This document shows, one piece after another, positions 1-10,635 of a stretch of DNA of 64,000 nt. Under the pieces are notes generated by a model. That model was not told the DNA's origin. It worked only from the letters and a program-made list of their open reading frames with translations, and ran no database searches. The number at the start of each line of letters is the position of its first letter. Position 1 is the stretch's first letter. The DNA comes from Zopfochytrium polystomum. Lineage: Eukaryota > Chytridiomycota > Chytridiomycetes > Chytridiales > Chytridiaceae. The DNA lies in contig JAIVFJ010000062.1 of assembly GCA_025765615.1 (NCBI GenBank), positions 1 through 64,000 of the forward strand, written 5' to 3'. A program made the position numbers and the translations under genes.

Positions 1-1217
1 CCCAGAACTTGTAGACCATCATGACGGCCAAGCTTGATAGAATGCCAAAGAAGAGTCCGTCGACGTAGTGTTTCGCAGTGTCGCAAATTCGGACGGAGAG
101 TACCCATTCAAAGACTTGACCGATCACAAAGAACGAAAAGCCGAAGAGCAAGTCGCCTGGATGGAGGGTTCAAAGCATAATCGATATATGAGACCAAGTG
201 TAGAATGAAGTTACCAATGGGCCATCGGTCATCCAAGGTGTTCACCACAAGAATAATTTGCAGCACAACGTAGAGCAAAATGAATGCTCCGCCGAAAACG
301 AAGTACACGACAAAAGGCGAATGGGCTGGAGAGCTGAACGGCCCAATGTTTTTGAAGGTCAGAATGGAGACGGCGAAGGAGAGAAGGAAGATCAAGAGCG
401 CAGAAAGACGCAGGGACTAGGACAGACGGAAAGAGTCAGACAACTTTCATGGCACGAGGTTTCAGCGAACCCACCCAAAGGGAAAGCGGAGTTCCATCGT
501 CCATCCACTGGAATCCAACAAAGCCGTTGAACAGAAGTGTCCACAATGTCGCGAGCAAGAGACCAACATATACGGCGGTCATGTACTAAATGATTGGTGA
601 GAAAGCGATGTTGCTGATAACGGTCGCTTGGCAGGAAAGTGGCTCACCTGGTACGCGACAGTGTAGGTTGGAATGATGTTGGAAATGAGAAGGAATTCGA
701 CGATCGTCGTGATGGCATACATGTAAAAGAAGGTAACGATCTCCTTCCGGCCTGTATTGATCTTGTTAGACTGCGAAAGTAAAGATTGGAGAGGAAGGGT
801 GCACTCACCAACAGCCGTGTACTTGGACTTAATGCTGTAGATCATGATAGCGGTCATCGCGAGGGCGACGATCTGAATCGCAAGGGTTCCTGCAAGCAAA
901 TGCTGTCAGTTGGTGGGGAAAGAGACGGGTTGATGAAGAGGACAAAGACGATGGTAGTGTAAGGGCGGACAGGCTGGGCCATCTTCACGCTCGCACACAC
1001 ACACACACGCACCCGGTTCGAAGACGAGGGTGCCGCCGCTGCCGAGCTGGATGTTGCGCGAGTAGCAGAGCGGCTCGACGCCGCCCTGGATGGAGCCGAC
1101 GAGCGGACAGACGGGCAGGGACACCTGGCTGCAGATGTAGTCGAACGAACCGAACGAGAAGGCCGGGGCGGCGGCGCCCTGGAGGCCGGCGGTGGTAGTG
1201 GTGGAGGAGTTAGCCAT
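1..1217 (-). CDS. CHS7: Chitin synthase export chaperone Chs7 (3' end outside window)
   Basis: Chs7 is an ER membrane protein needed for folding and ER exit of chitin synthase. The start ATG is at 1217-1215, and the first exon reads AFSFGSFDYICSQVSLPVCP, the family's N-terminal signature. Six exons splice with GT-AG borders: 1217-1013, 889-809, 751-648, 585-475, 416-215 and 156-1. Joined, they give the family landmarks in order: the ALAMTAIMIYSIKSKYTAVG helix, GRKEIVTFFYMYA, LLFNGFVGFQWMDDGTPLSLW, VVLQIILVVNTLDDRWP and YVDGLFFGILSSLAVMMVYKFW. Several hydrophobic helices match the multi-TM family. The last residues and stop lie beyond base 1. Splice phases were checked by hand and the frame is intact throughout. 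The leader upstream of the ATG is dominated by a long (CT)n tract. Confidence 0.93.
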
Positions 1218-1500
1218 CTCTTCGCTCCGTCAAGCCTCGATCCGTTCAGTGGGTGGGTGGGGGGTGGCTGGTGCGTCGCGCGATGCCGATTTTGAAGCTG
1301 ATTTTATTATCGTTTTCCCTCTTTCTTCTTCGCTTTCCTCCTTGGCCGACAGAGCAGCGAAGGCGGCGGAGGCGTTTGGACGGGCAGCAGACCGTCCGAC
1401 AGACAGGTGCGCAGGTAAACGATGCACAGAAGCCAAGCCACGCACTGTCCGTCTGTCTGTTGTTGAATTGGCAAACAGCGCACAGACTGGGATTGAGCCT

Positions 1501-1511
1501 CACTCTCGCTA

Positions 1512-1545
<34 letters not shown>

Positions 1546-1672
1546 CTCTCTCTCTCCTCTCTCTCTCTCCTCTCATCTCTCTCTCTCTCTCTCTCCTCTC
1601 ATCTCTCTCTCCCCTCTCCTCATCTCTCTTCCTCTCTCTCTCCTCTCTCTCCTCTCTCTCTCTGTCGCTCTG
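1501..1672. repeat. (CT)n imperfect microsatellite in the CHS7 upstream region
   Basis: About 170 bases of CT dinucleotide with small variants lie 280-450 bases upstream of the CHS7 ATG; on the CHS7 coding strand it reads (GA)n. The surrounding 1218-1978 has no convincing gene. The long open frames there only translate the repeat as Ser/Leu or Glu/Arg. Confidence 0.9.
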
Positions 1673-1978
1673 CCTGCCTCTCTTCCCAATGACCACAGTC
1701 ACGCCCTCCATTCTCCGGGCCCTTGCTTGGCTCGCCGCTCTTCTTGCTGCTTGCGCTGCTTGCTGTTTCTTCTTCTTCTTCGTCTTCTTCTTCGAGACGA
1801 GACGAGAGGACTCGGTTCGTCGGGTACGACTTATTCTCCGTTGGTCAGTGTGCGTGTGGGTAACGCCGCTCTTTCCAAACAAGACATCAGTACTACTGTA
1901 CATTAGGAGAAACATGCCCCCCCAGTACTACTTCATCCGCTGCCTGGATGGAAATAAAGCAAAATCCAAGAAATATAG

Positions 1979-3693
1979 TCACAAGCAAAACTGGAGTCTT
2001 CCATATAATGATAGTTTACAAGCCATAATAATAACGAGTTCGCGTGGCCCTCTAAATGCCGTCAAAGCAAACACCCTACTGGACCGGGTTCTAGAGCCGA
2101 ATCCCGGATCGTTTCGCGCCAGAGACACCACTCGACTGAGGTTTCCGCCCTCGGACCACGGCACCGTCTTGAGCTCGTACGGGGTCCCTTCCTCCACAAC
2201 CAGGTCGCTCTCCATCAACTTGCGCGTCACGTCCTCGTTGAAATGCTTCCGCTCCCGCACGACGGCGTGCCGGTACCTCTCCACAAGCAGCGCCCACGTC
2301 CAGCCAGCCCCGGTACCGCTCTCCGCGTCTCCCGACAGCGCGTACGCCAAGTTCGAGCACGTCACCGCCGGCCGCGCACCACGCCAGACCACAACACACA
2401 GCACCGCCCCGACCGCCGCCAGCAGCCCCACGCTCGCGTCCAGCAGCTCGCCGTCGTACTCGACGTAGTCGACTCGCCCCGTCGACGGGCCCGGCAGCCA
2501 CAGGTCCACGTCCAGCAGCGTGCTGATCGGCGTCGTGCCGCTCAGAAACGTCGGCTCCGTCACGTAATATGCAACAGTCTCGGCCACACCGTCCGCACGT
2601 CAGACCCCACCGCCATCAGCCGTCGTGCGGCCGCAACGTCCAGCCCGTCGCACGGCCGTCATCGGCCACGCCACCACGTCGTCGTAGTCCGCATCCAGCC
2701 CCGACAGGCTGACCGTTAGCACGTGCTGCTGCGGCGTCCCCGCGCCCGCGGCTGCGACGCTGGTGTGATGATGGCCGCGAGCCGGTTGCCCGCGCTCAGA
2801 GACGTGCCAAAGATGCACGCGCTGCCCACGAGGCTTGTGTCGTCTGGAAGCGCGTCCCGCGCTGTGTAGTTCACCCTGACGAGCTCGACTGTCAGGTTGA
2901 ATCCGAACCGCGCAGGTACCGTCGCAATGTCCAGAAAGGCGTAAGTCCGCGCGTTGGCGCCGCCGTTATTGTCGGCCGACGACGCATCAAACGGGATGAG
3001 TACGTTGCGGCTCGTGTCCGTCCAGCTGTCGCTGCCGCCGCCGCCACCGCCACCAGAGCGGCGGTAGCCAAAGCTGGCGGCGAGCAGCGTGTCGTGGTGC
3101 TTGCGGTCGCGGATCGCCAGGTTGCGGATCTGGACCTGCGTGCAGTTGGTGTAGGCGGCGCCCCTTGCGGCTTGCGCCAGGACGTCCGACATGTTGAACG
3201 CGCGACCGGCGCCGGTGACAGCGGGGCGGTCTTGCCACCAGCGCAAACCACTCGCGGCCGGTCGCGTCGAACGGCGGCTGGAAGCCGTTGTACACGGTCG
3301 CCGCGAGGGGCGCGGTGATGTTCCACACAAACGGCTTGCCCGAGATCACCTGGAGGTTGAAAGTTTTGTTTGACTTCACCTTGACGACGGACCCAGGTCA
3401 CCGGGCTGGACAGGAGTCGCCACGAGGTACGTGTCGACCGTTCTGATCGCGCATAGGAGGGTATACACCGCGAGCGTGGCGATGGCGACCGCGACGGCCG
3501 GCGACGCGCGCAGCTTGGGAAACCCGCGGATCCACGGCGACGGGCCGGAAAAGCCGAGGCGGACGGCGAGGCCGAGGCCTGGTTTGCGCGCGTGGAGGAA
3601 TGCGATCGAGACGACCTTGGCGAGGGCGGCCTCGACGAGCGCGATGCCGACGGAGAGCCCCGCCGCGAAGTACTGCTTGTCGATGTACACCAT
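1979..3693 (-). pseudogene. Broken paralogue of the uncharacterised membrane protein at 5612-7162
   Basis: Translated pieces align along the whole length of the intact neighbour at 5612-7162. The N-terminus is MVYIDKQYFAA (ATG 3693-3691), followed by VRLGFSG, AIRTVDTYLVA, KTFNLQVISG, FDATGREWFALVA, LIPFD, AFLDIATVPA, LLDVDLWLPGP, VEYDGELL, WTWALLVERYRHAVV, DVTRKL and ELKTVPWSEGG. The frame changes near 3400, 3235 and 2760, and an in-frame TGA sits near 2602-2600. The function of the family is unknown. The intact relative has an N-terminal hydrophobic region, a long segment with possible N-glycosylation sites and a C-terminal membrane helix. With three shifts plus a stop this is most likely a pseudogene, although indels elsewhere in the window mean sequence error contributes to the doubt. 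Confidence 0.7.
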
Positions 3694-4335
3694 TTGTGAC
3701 GACGACGACGACGACAACAGGGGAGCGCGAGCGCTTCACGCCAGCAACCCCTTCCTTCCCTGGACAGACAGGAGAGGGCGAATTTAAGTGAGCGGGTGGA
3801 GTGGAGGGGCGGGAAAGGAAGTGGCTCATTTGTGGGGCGAAGCTTGCTTTTCCCTCGGGTCGGGCTTTTTGGGGTGCCACCGCGACGAAACCCACCCTCC
3901 GACCTGTCCTGCAACAAAGGAGAGAAACGGACATCAATCAAACGGGCCCTACAACGTTGCGCAAGCTCCTTTCCACCCGCCCCCCGCCCTTACACCTCTC
4001 CTCCAGCCCTTTGCCAGAGAAAAGAAGGAAGTAGCTTCCTGGCCTGGAAGTATTGAAAGGTGACAAGAGAAACAAAATAAAGAAAGAAAAGAATGCACCA
4101 AGAACATGAAAAATAAAAGCTGCAAAGAGAGGTGCGAACGCGACACGAAAAAACTCGACAAAGCGAGGAGAAAAAGAAAGAGAAAGTCTGAAGGACGGTA
4201 AACTACGCAATCAACTGGACCTTCACACGAAAGCTGTTTTTTTTTTTTTTCTAAGGTTGGGTGTGCTTCTTGGTTCGCAGTGGGCGCGCAAGAAAGCATC
4301 CAAATCTTTTTTCTTCCGTTCCATCTTCTTCTGTT
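3694..4335. other. Intergenic stretch, no gene seen
   Basis: This lies between the start of the broken membrane-protein copy and the end of TVP18, both on the minus strand. It is purine-rich on the plus strand with A-runs. The open frames here lack plausible composition and I see no conserved motif. Confidence 0.6.
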
Positions 4336-5237
4336 TTACACCACCGACGCTCCCGTCGACGCAGACTTCTTGATGACCCCGGAGGCGGCGCCCGCGGCAC
4401 CCTTGCGGCCGCCGCGCGATCCTCCAAGCGCACCGAGCACCGAGTTGCCCGAGGCCTCGTCGCGGCGGAAAGAGGCGATGCCTTTTTTTTTACGGCGAGC
4501 AAACGGGGTTGGATGACGGGTGTGCAGCACCCGGGTTGTCGCGTGAGTGAATCTCGAACAGATGACCAACGAAAGAAAAAAAAAAAAGAAAAAAAAAAAA
4601 AAAAGATTCTATCGAACCTACCGTACAACACGGTCGTAACCGACAGCGCGATGGCGCTAATAACACGGCCGATCCGCTCATCAGCACGCTGAGCCAGAGC
4701 AGAACAGCGAACGAGGCGTACAGCAGGCTCTTGAAAATGGGGTTCGCGAAAAAATTTGACAAACGACTCAGTGCGCGGGCCGGTGCAGGGGCAGCAGGAC
4801 GTGATGATCGGCAGCTCGAGGAGGATCATCACGAACGCGAAGACGAAGGAGAGGACCGCGAACGGGAACATGCCGAGGAAGACGGAGAATCCTGCGATGT
4901 TTGGTTTGTCGGTTGGATTATTGGCGGTGTTTTGTGAGTGTGACAGTGCAGGGTGAGAGGAGGCGAACGGGTTGGGTGCCCAACGTACCCGATAACAATC
5001 ATCACTGGAAGGCGGTATCCAGATGATTCCATGGAATGAAGGGGAGTGAGCGCGGTATCCAGATGATTCCATGGAATGAAGGGGAGTGAGCGCCAACCAA
5101 ACAACCAGCAGCCATCTCAACCTCTGGTCAAGAGCAAACAAAGGCTGGCAGATCACTCAACAGATGATCGAAATGATCGCGGACCACTGGCCGTAGATCG
5201 TAAAGTTGCCGGAGCGAAAGTCGTCACCGAGTCCCAT
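4336..5237 (-). CDS. TVP18: Golgi apparatus membrane protein Tvp18, with frame irregularities
   Basis: TVP18 encodes a small four-helix protein of late Golgi vesicles. Exon 1 (5237-5162) starts at ATG and reads GDDFRSGNFTIYGQWSAIIS, the family's hallmark N-terminus. The next conserved block is GFSVFLGMFPFAVLSFVFAF, with VMILLELPIITSCCPC following, from about 4894 down. Then come FANPIFKSLLYASFAVLLWL, VISAIALSVTTVLYG, a donor near 4622, and a last exon from about 4480 coding a Gly/Ser/Lys tail ending at 4336. A tiny exon at 5004-4989 (LMIVIG) may bridge exons 1 and 3, but its phase does not fit by one base. Two further single-base breaks occur, one at six T's (coding strand) near 4750 and a compensating one near 4670. 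A single-copy housekeeping-type gene with such breaks suggests sequence error rather than loss. Confidence 0.78.
5012..5091. repeat. Tandem duplication, two identical 40-bp units
   Basis: The 40 bases starting GCGGTATCCAGATGATTCCA at 5012 are repeated exactly at 5052. The pair lies in the first TVP18 intron, directly upstream of the candidate micro-exon acceptor. Perfect identity implies a recent duplication. Confidence 0.95.
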
Positions 5238-5611
5238 GGTTGCGAGTGTGGCAGTCGCGGCTGTCGGTGGAGCGTATCTGATTGTGCGGGAGTCTTCGTG
5301 CGACAAATTATGAGGTTTTTTTGCTTCCTTTTGCTCGTTTTTTCGTGACTTCATGACAAAGAATTGTCTCGCGGAACGGTTGGCCCCTCAACTTCCGCCA
5401 GCCTACTACAGTTGATTGCTCGTCCGTCAGTTTCCCGTAGGACGTTCATTGTTCGAGGAAGGATACTTCAGAAGCTGTCGGCACGTTAGTGCTCCACAGC
5501 AATCCGTTACACTGCACGGAACTTCTGAAAGAACAAGTGTTGCGGTGAATGCAAAGTGTATATTGCAAAATGCGGATTAGGGGTGAGGGGTGGAGAACGG
5601 TCAAAAAACAT
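5238..5611. other. TVP18 upstream region / downstream flank of membrane protein gene
   Basis: About 370 bases contain no supported gene. The stretch would hold the TVP18 promoter (minus strand) and the 3' UTR of the gene ending at 5612. Confidence 0.5.
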
Positions 5612-7162
5612 CTACAACGGAATAGCTGCACTCTTGGCTCCTGCAACTACGCGGGCGAGAGGCCCACCCTTCCTCCACTCCACCGTCTTCAGCCCATACT
5701 CCGCTCCTTCCTCCACGAGGACCTCCCTCTCCAAAACCTTCCTTGTCACATCCTCGCCCCTTTGCCCAGCCGCCTCGCGCCCGGCCACCACCGCGTGCCC
5801 GTAGCGGTTCACGAGCAGCGCCCACGACCACCCCGCCGCCGTCCGGCTCTCCACGTCCGCGCACGCCGCGTAAGCAAGATTCTCGCTGCTCATGGCGGGC
5901 CACAGGACAAATGCCACCGCCGCACACAGAAACACGACCGTGGCCGCGATGACCCTGTGACCGACGCTCAGCAGGTCGCCCGCGTACTCCACGTACTCGA
6001 CGGCCCCCGCAGCGGGGCCTGGCAGCCATAGATCCACGTCGATGAGGGTGTGTGTCGGTGCTGTGCCGGTTAGGAATTCGGTCGGGGCGGCGGAGTAGAT
6101 GTGGGTTTCTGCAAGCAGTGTGGTCCGGTTCCGCATTTTTTCCACAATGCTTGCAAAGCTTGAAAGTCCTCCGCAAAGCGACAAGGACCATGGCATGGGA
6201 GCGCTGGTAATGTTGAAAACGGTGCTGTCCACCGTCAGAAAGTGAGATCTGTCGCTGTCCGGCGACGGCGTGATGACTGCCAAGAGAAAGGCGGTGAACC
6301 CGTTGGATTGCATCACGCAGACGCTGGTGGATACGTCTGTCGAGTCGGGAAGAGGGTCAATGCGGGTGTATTTGACCTTTGCGATCTCTGCAGTCAGATT
6401 GTAGCCAATGATGTCCCCTTTCACGGCGGCCACGTCCAGAAAGGAATAGGTGCGGGATCCCGGCACCATGTCGAACGGAATCATGATGGGCCGGCTGGCC
6501 TCTGTCCAGGCGAGGTTGGTGACCTGAAAGTAGTAGCCAAACCCGACTGCGAGGACCGTGTCACGCTTGCGGTGCTCCCGCACCGCCAGGTCGCGGAACT
6601 CGAGCTGCTTGGCAAAAGTAAAGCCGTAGCGGTCGTTCCGCTTCACAAACACGTCAGTAAAGTTGACGGACGGCGCGAGCTCGAGCGCGCTGGGCGGGGT
6701 CTTGGCCACCATGGCGAACCACTCTTGACCTGTCGAATCGAACGGCGGGCTGTAACCGTCGTAGATTGCGGCCGCGACGGCGGGGGTGATGACAAAGTTA
6801 TGCGGGAGCTCGGCGACCACCTGGAGGTTGAACGACCGGTTCGGATCCAGCGCCGCCGACGTCCACGTAACCGGCTGCGGCAGACTGGCCACGACGAGCG
6901 TGTCGACGGTGCGGATGGCGGCCAGGGCGGCGTACGCGGCCATGGCGAGCAGCGCTGGGATTGCGGCTGCGTCACGCATCCGGGCGAGGCGGCCAGACCA
7001 CGGAGAGCGGCCGGAGAAGCCGAGGCGGACGGCCAGGCCGACGCCCGGCTGTCCAGCGGCGAGGTATGCGACGGAGATGGCTTTTGCGAGGGCGGCCTCG
7101 ACGATGCCTGCGACGACGGCGAGGGTGGCGGCGAAGATTTGCTTGTCGATGAAGACCGCCAT
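5612..7162 (-). CDS. Uncharacterised membrane protein, 516 aa, intact member of a local pair
   Basis: A single uninterrupted frame starts at MAVFIDKQIFAATLAVVAGI (ATG 7162-7160). This start is chosen because the broken paralogue begins at the same place (MVYIDKQYF); the open frame upstream is Cys/Pro low-complexity. Hydrophobic helices lie at about residues 4-30 and 62-82, and a strong one (VIAATVVFLCAAVAFVLW) near residue 415. Between them is a roughly 300-residue region with several N-x-S/T sites, presumably outside the membrane. The C-terminal part is charged, with conserved WSWALLVNRYGHAVV, EDVTRKVLEREVLVEEG and YGLKTVEWRKGG. I recognise no named domain; the family looks lineage-specific. 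The absence of introns, unlike its neighbours, is notable. Confidence 0.8.
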   Translation of the reverse strand: MAVFIDKQIFAATLAVVAGIVEAALAKAISVAYLAAGQPGVGLAVRLGFSGRSPWSGRLARMRDAAAIPALLAMAAYAALAAIRTVDTLVVASLPQPVTWTSAALDPNRSFNLQVVAELPHNFVITPAVAAAIYDGYSPPFDSTGQEWFAMVAKTPPSALELAPSVNFTDVFVKRNDRYGFTFAKQLEFRDLAVREHRKRDTVLAVGFGYYFQVTNLAWTEASRPIMIPFDMVPGSRTYSFLDVAAVKGDIIGYNLTAEIAKVKYTRIDPLPDSTDVSTSVCVMQSNGFTAFLLAVITPSPDSDRSHFLTVDSTVFNITSAPMPWSLSLCGGLSSFASIVEKMRNRTTLLAETHIYSAAPTEFLTGTAPTHTLIDVDLWLPGPAAGAVEYVEYAGDLLSVGHRVIAATVVFLCAAVAFVLWPAMSSENLAYAACADVESRTAAGWSWALLVNRYGHAVVAGREAAGQRGEDVTRKVLEREVLVEEGAEYGLKTVEWRKGGPLARVVAGAKSAAIPL

Positions 7163-7377
7163 GTGATGGGGGTGGGCGGGTGTCGAGGGTGATTTGGTGG
7201 TGGTGGGTGGCTGCGAACGGGCAGTCCTGGCGGAAGGTAGGCAGCCAGGCGAGGTGGACGAGCGGCAGCAGCAGCAGCAGCAGCAGCGTCCGCAGGATGA
7301 TGAAAGTAATGTTTTCTGAGGGTGCCTCCCGTGAAACGCAGCCACACATTCCAAGCAAGCCACAACCACGAAAGCGC
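7163..7377. other. Short spacer before the hAT element
   Basis: This is the presumed promoter of the membrane protein (minus strand), containing a CAG/CTG-rich run near 7265-7290. No gene is seen. Confidence 0.5.
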
Positions 7378-10253
7378 CAGGGTTGTTATTTGGACAAAAA
7401 AAGGCACCTGCCTTTTATTGTCCATTTTGGACATTGTCCTTTGCCGGACAAAATGGCGCCGAGTCTGTCGCAAGATCTGTGCCTTTTGGACTGCCCGAAA
7501 TCCTGCCTTTTTTAGTTTTTGATTGGTTTGAGATAAAAAAGGAACCCGTCTTTTATCAATTTATTTATTTCTCACTTCTTACAGCCCGTCTCCTCGATCA
7601 CCGAACAAATCTCCAAACAAGTCGGTTGAAAATCCCAAGAATTCGTTCTTCACAAATTCGTAGAGCTCTGTCCCCTCTAGCTGGGCCATATTAGTAACAA
7701 CAAAGATCACCTTATTTATCACATCGTCGTGGAGGCGATTGCGGGTGTTGGTGTGGGTGCGGGCAAATAAAGAGAAATTTCGCTCTGAAGCAGCACTGGA
7801 TGTGGTGATGGAGAAAGCCTTCAGCGCTATGGGTCTGAGTCGTGGGAACTCGGAACCTCGAGTAAGCCAAAACTCAGATGGTGAAAGCTTCCGACTTTGG
7901 ATGTTTCCCCAATAAATTGGCTCTGTAAGCTGAATTCCATCACACCATAGAACAAACTTCCAGTACTCAGCACTGATCTCGCTTTTTTCAACATCCGATG
8001 CGCCAAGAGCCGCCAGCTTTTCAACAACCTTGCCCTTCTCAGCTGTGGAAAGGTGGGTGCCACAGTGAACTGGATCCAAGAGATTGGCGAATGCATGCTC
8101 GTCACGTCGCATGAAAGCGAATCGAGCTTCAACCTTTTCCAAAAGTGCGGTTTTCATCTCAGTGGAAAACCCTTCGAGATTACGAAATTTATCCTCGATT
8201 GTACGGAATCCCATGTAAACTTCTGAAGCAGGCAACCTGTCGCTTTGGAAGCGAACAAGTTGCTCGTCAATTGGCGTGAGGATTTCGATAGCCATTCGTA
8301 AATGTTCGTCAAAATGCTGGTAGTTTAATATACTCAAGATGTACTGACGATGCTCGCGTTCCTTGCGTTGGCAGTCCAGGAAATCAGTCTGAGATGTGGC
8401 AACTCGCATCAAGGGCAGAGCGTCTAGAACTGACTTTACTGACTTCAGATACGACGTCCAGCGAGTGGGTGCTGGCTGGACAAGCCACTGCAGATTTGCT
8501 CGCTTCATCTCTTGGCGGAGGCGGCCACCAATAATCTGCTGATTGGAAAAAAAGACAACCAGAGTGCGGACATACGAGATGCAGTCAGAGATGTGTATAA
8601 GCGGTGATTGCTCGTCACTGATCACGCAAATGTCCTTTGTGAGAAGATTCAGTCCGTGTGAAACACATCCACCTGCGAATGTTCCTGGTCTCTTTTCTGA
8701 ACAGAAGCCCATGCTTTCTTGTTTGCGCTTGTGTTGTCTGTCACAACACTGCCAACGTTCGAAAATGTTGCAACCTGATCCATTACATCGCAGATTTCGT
8801 CGGCAGCTTTTCTGCAGGGCGTGTCTCACCGCTAGAGTTCTTTGACATCCAGAAAAAGGTATGGGGGCCAGAGACAATCATGTAGTCGGTAATTGGCTGC
8901 TTGTTCACGTTCGTGTATGTGTCTGTCACGAGGCAAGAGGGCTGCTGCACACAGCGGAGTGCCAAGGTCACGGAATTTCTTGTCGACTCGTAAATTTCGT
9001 CAAGGAGCCCCCCAACGATATATTGTCGAGAGGGGAGGACAACATCAGGATTCAACAACCCGGATCGCCTTTCGGAAGTACGGGTTTTCAACAAATTTGA
9101 ACGAATGTGCCCGACGTGTAAAGTGCCATCGCAAGGAAAAAGTTGAACGAGTGCTTCTCATCTGTTGACAAGGAAGAGCCCCCGCAAGAACAACGACGGA
9201 TGTCCGTTTGAATGACCAGCAGGCAGGTAGAACGACGGATAAAGAGAAGGATCCCAGCTCCTTCATCAGGTCGAGGAATTTTGGGCAGCGCCTGACAAGA
9301 TGATTCTCCACCCGATCAACTTTTTTGTGGTGGTTGACCTCCTTTTCGCACAATTTGCAAATGGTTGATTGCTGCTGTCGACACGCATAGTCGTTGGATA
9401 AGTAGCTCCAGGCATCAGATGGTGGGCGTCCAGGGCTCACTGTCGTAGACATACATCTTCTCTTCCGTGAAGAACCAGCATCTGGCAAAATCCCCGTCGT
9501 TTAAGGACGGAGAATGGCGAGACCATTTGAATCGCTTCCTCTCGAGCTAGTGTGGACCAGTATCAGAGTTGACGCTGAGCTGAGGCAGACCATCATGCTC
9601 ATACAACAGTGATTGCGGTGAATCAGAGCTGGACAGTGGAGGTTGTGCGATCGGCTGGATATGTGATGATGATCTGCCTTCAGGTTGCGAGTAGTTGTGA
9701 AAGCACCAGGTGGCGTGTGACCAGGTATGAGGGCATTGCTGACAACTCGGCCGATCGGAAACTCCTTACTCTGACCTGAATTAAACACGGACATGATCAT
9801 CAGCTTTCATCAATGAAACACGCCTGCTCACCACTGCACCCAGCAAGAAAGTCAACATTCATCGTTTGGGCGGCTGACGGCAAGGTGTTGGTCACATCCC
9901 TCAACTGTTGGTGCATCGCTGGGGTTTTGGCGACAGCGGGAAGCAAAGGAACCGAAGATGCCCATTTTTCCGTTTGAAAGAATGGCGGTATTCCAGCACC
10001 AAGACTTCGTCCTGCACCTGCGCTGTTTGTCGTTGTGTTCGTCGGTTTGGTCGAGTCTGTGGCTATCCATCGATCGAGACGTCGCTTTGGTGGTCGTTGG
10101 TGGTTTTCCTTTGCGCCTTGCGATGCACGAACGAGCTAACACATCAACTATTTACCTTCCATTTTGGGTCGCATTTTGGACTGTCCAAAATGCTGTCCAA
10201 AATGGCAGGTTTGTGGCAGACAAATGGACAGTCCTTTTGTTTTCCCAACCCTG
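7378..10253. mobile_element. hAT-superfamily DNA transposon, degenerate
   Basis: The ends are inverted copies of CAGGGTTG: 7378-7385 on the plus strand and its complement CAACCCTG at 10246-10253. CAGGG is a common hAT terminus. Inside each end lie repeated CCATTTTGG/TGTCCAAAATGG motifs forming palindromes (7421-7455, 10160-10206; 10172-10192 is a 21-base palindrome with a one-base centre). The minus strand codes a transposase. The 8-bp flanks (GAAAGCGC and AGTGCCAC) do not match, so the target-site duplication has decayed or the ends are slightly off. The element sits directly upstream of the promoter of secreted-family copy A. Confidence 0.8.
7579..9452 (-). pseudogene. hAT transposase remnant (BED finger + dimerisation domain)
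   Basis: The N-terminal part, in a frame near 9450-9250, has a BED-type finger: CKLCEKEVNHHKKVDRVENH followed by LVRRC. The middle part (9094-8783) reads LVTDTYTNVNKQPITDYMIV, the region where hAT transposases have a catalytic Asp. The long frame 8877-7579 covers the rest. It ends with the hAT C-terminal dimerisation motif ASERNFSLFARTHTNTRNRL and HDDVINKVIFVVTNM. The frame changes near 9250, 9050 and 8840, so no active enzyme is encoded. An ATG for the BED part is available at about 9452 (MSTTVSPGR). Confidence 0.85.
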
Positions 10254-10254
10254 A

Positions 10255-10544
<290 letters not shown>

Positions 10545-10635
10545 AGGAAGCGCAACACAATCAAAACCAACACGGAAGGACATAATTAAAATCGCAGAAA
10601 GTCAACTTGCCATCTTCCCAAGCTGAATTTGGATC

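Noticed and set aside
1192..1915. Long open frames on both strands with Ser/Leu or Glu/Arg runs
   Set aside because: They only translate the (CT)n microsatellite and lack normal composition, start context or homology. The same applies at 10440-10560, 16900-17000, 33390-33650, 41440-41500 and 56110-56320.
6242..7192. 316-codon plus-strand frame antisense to the membrane protein
   Set aside because: The minus strand is conserved in the paralogue; the plus frame is Arg/Gly/His-rich antisense.
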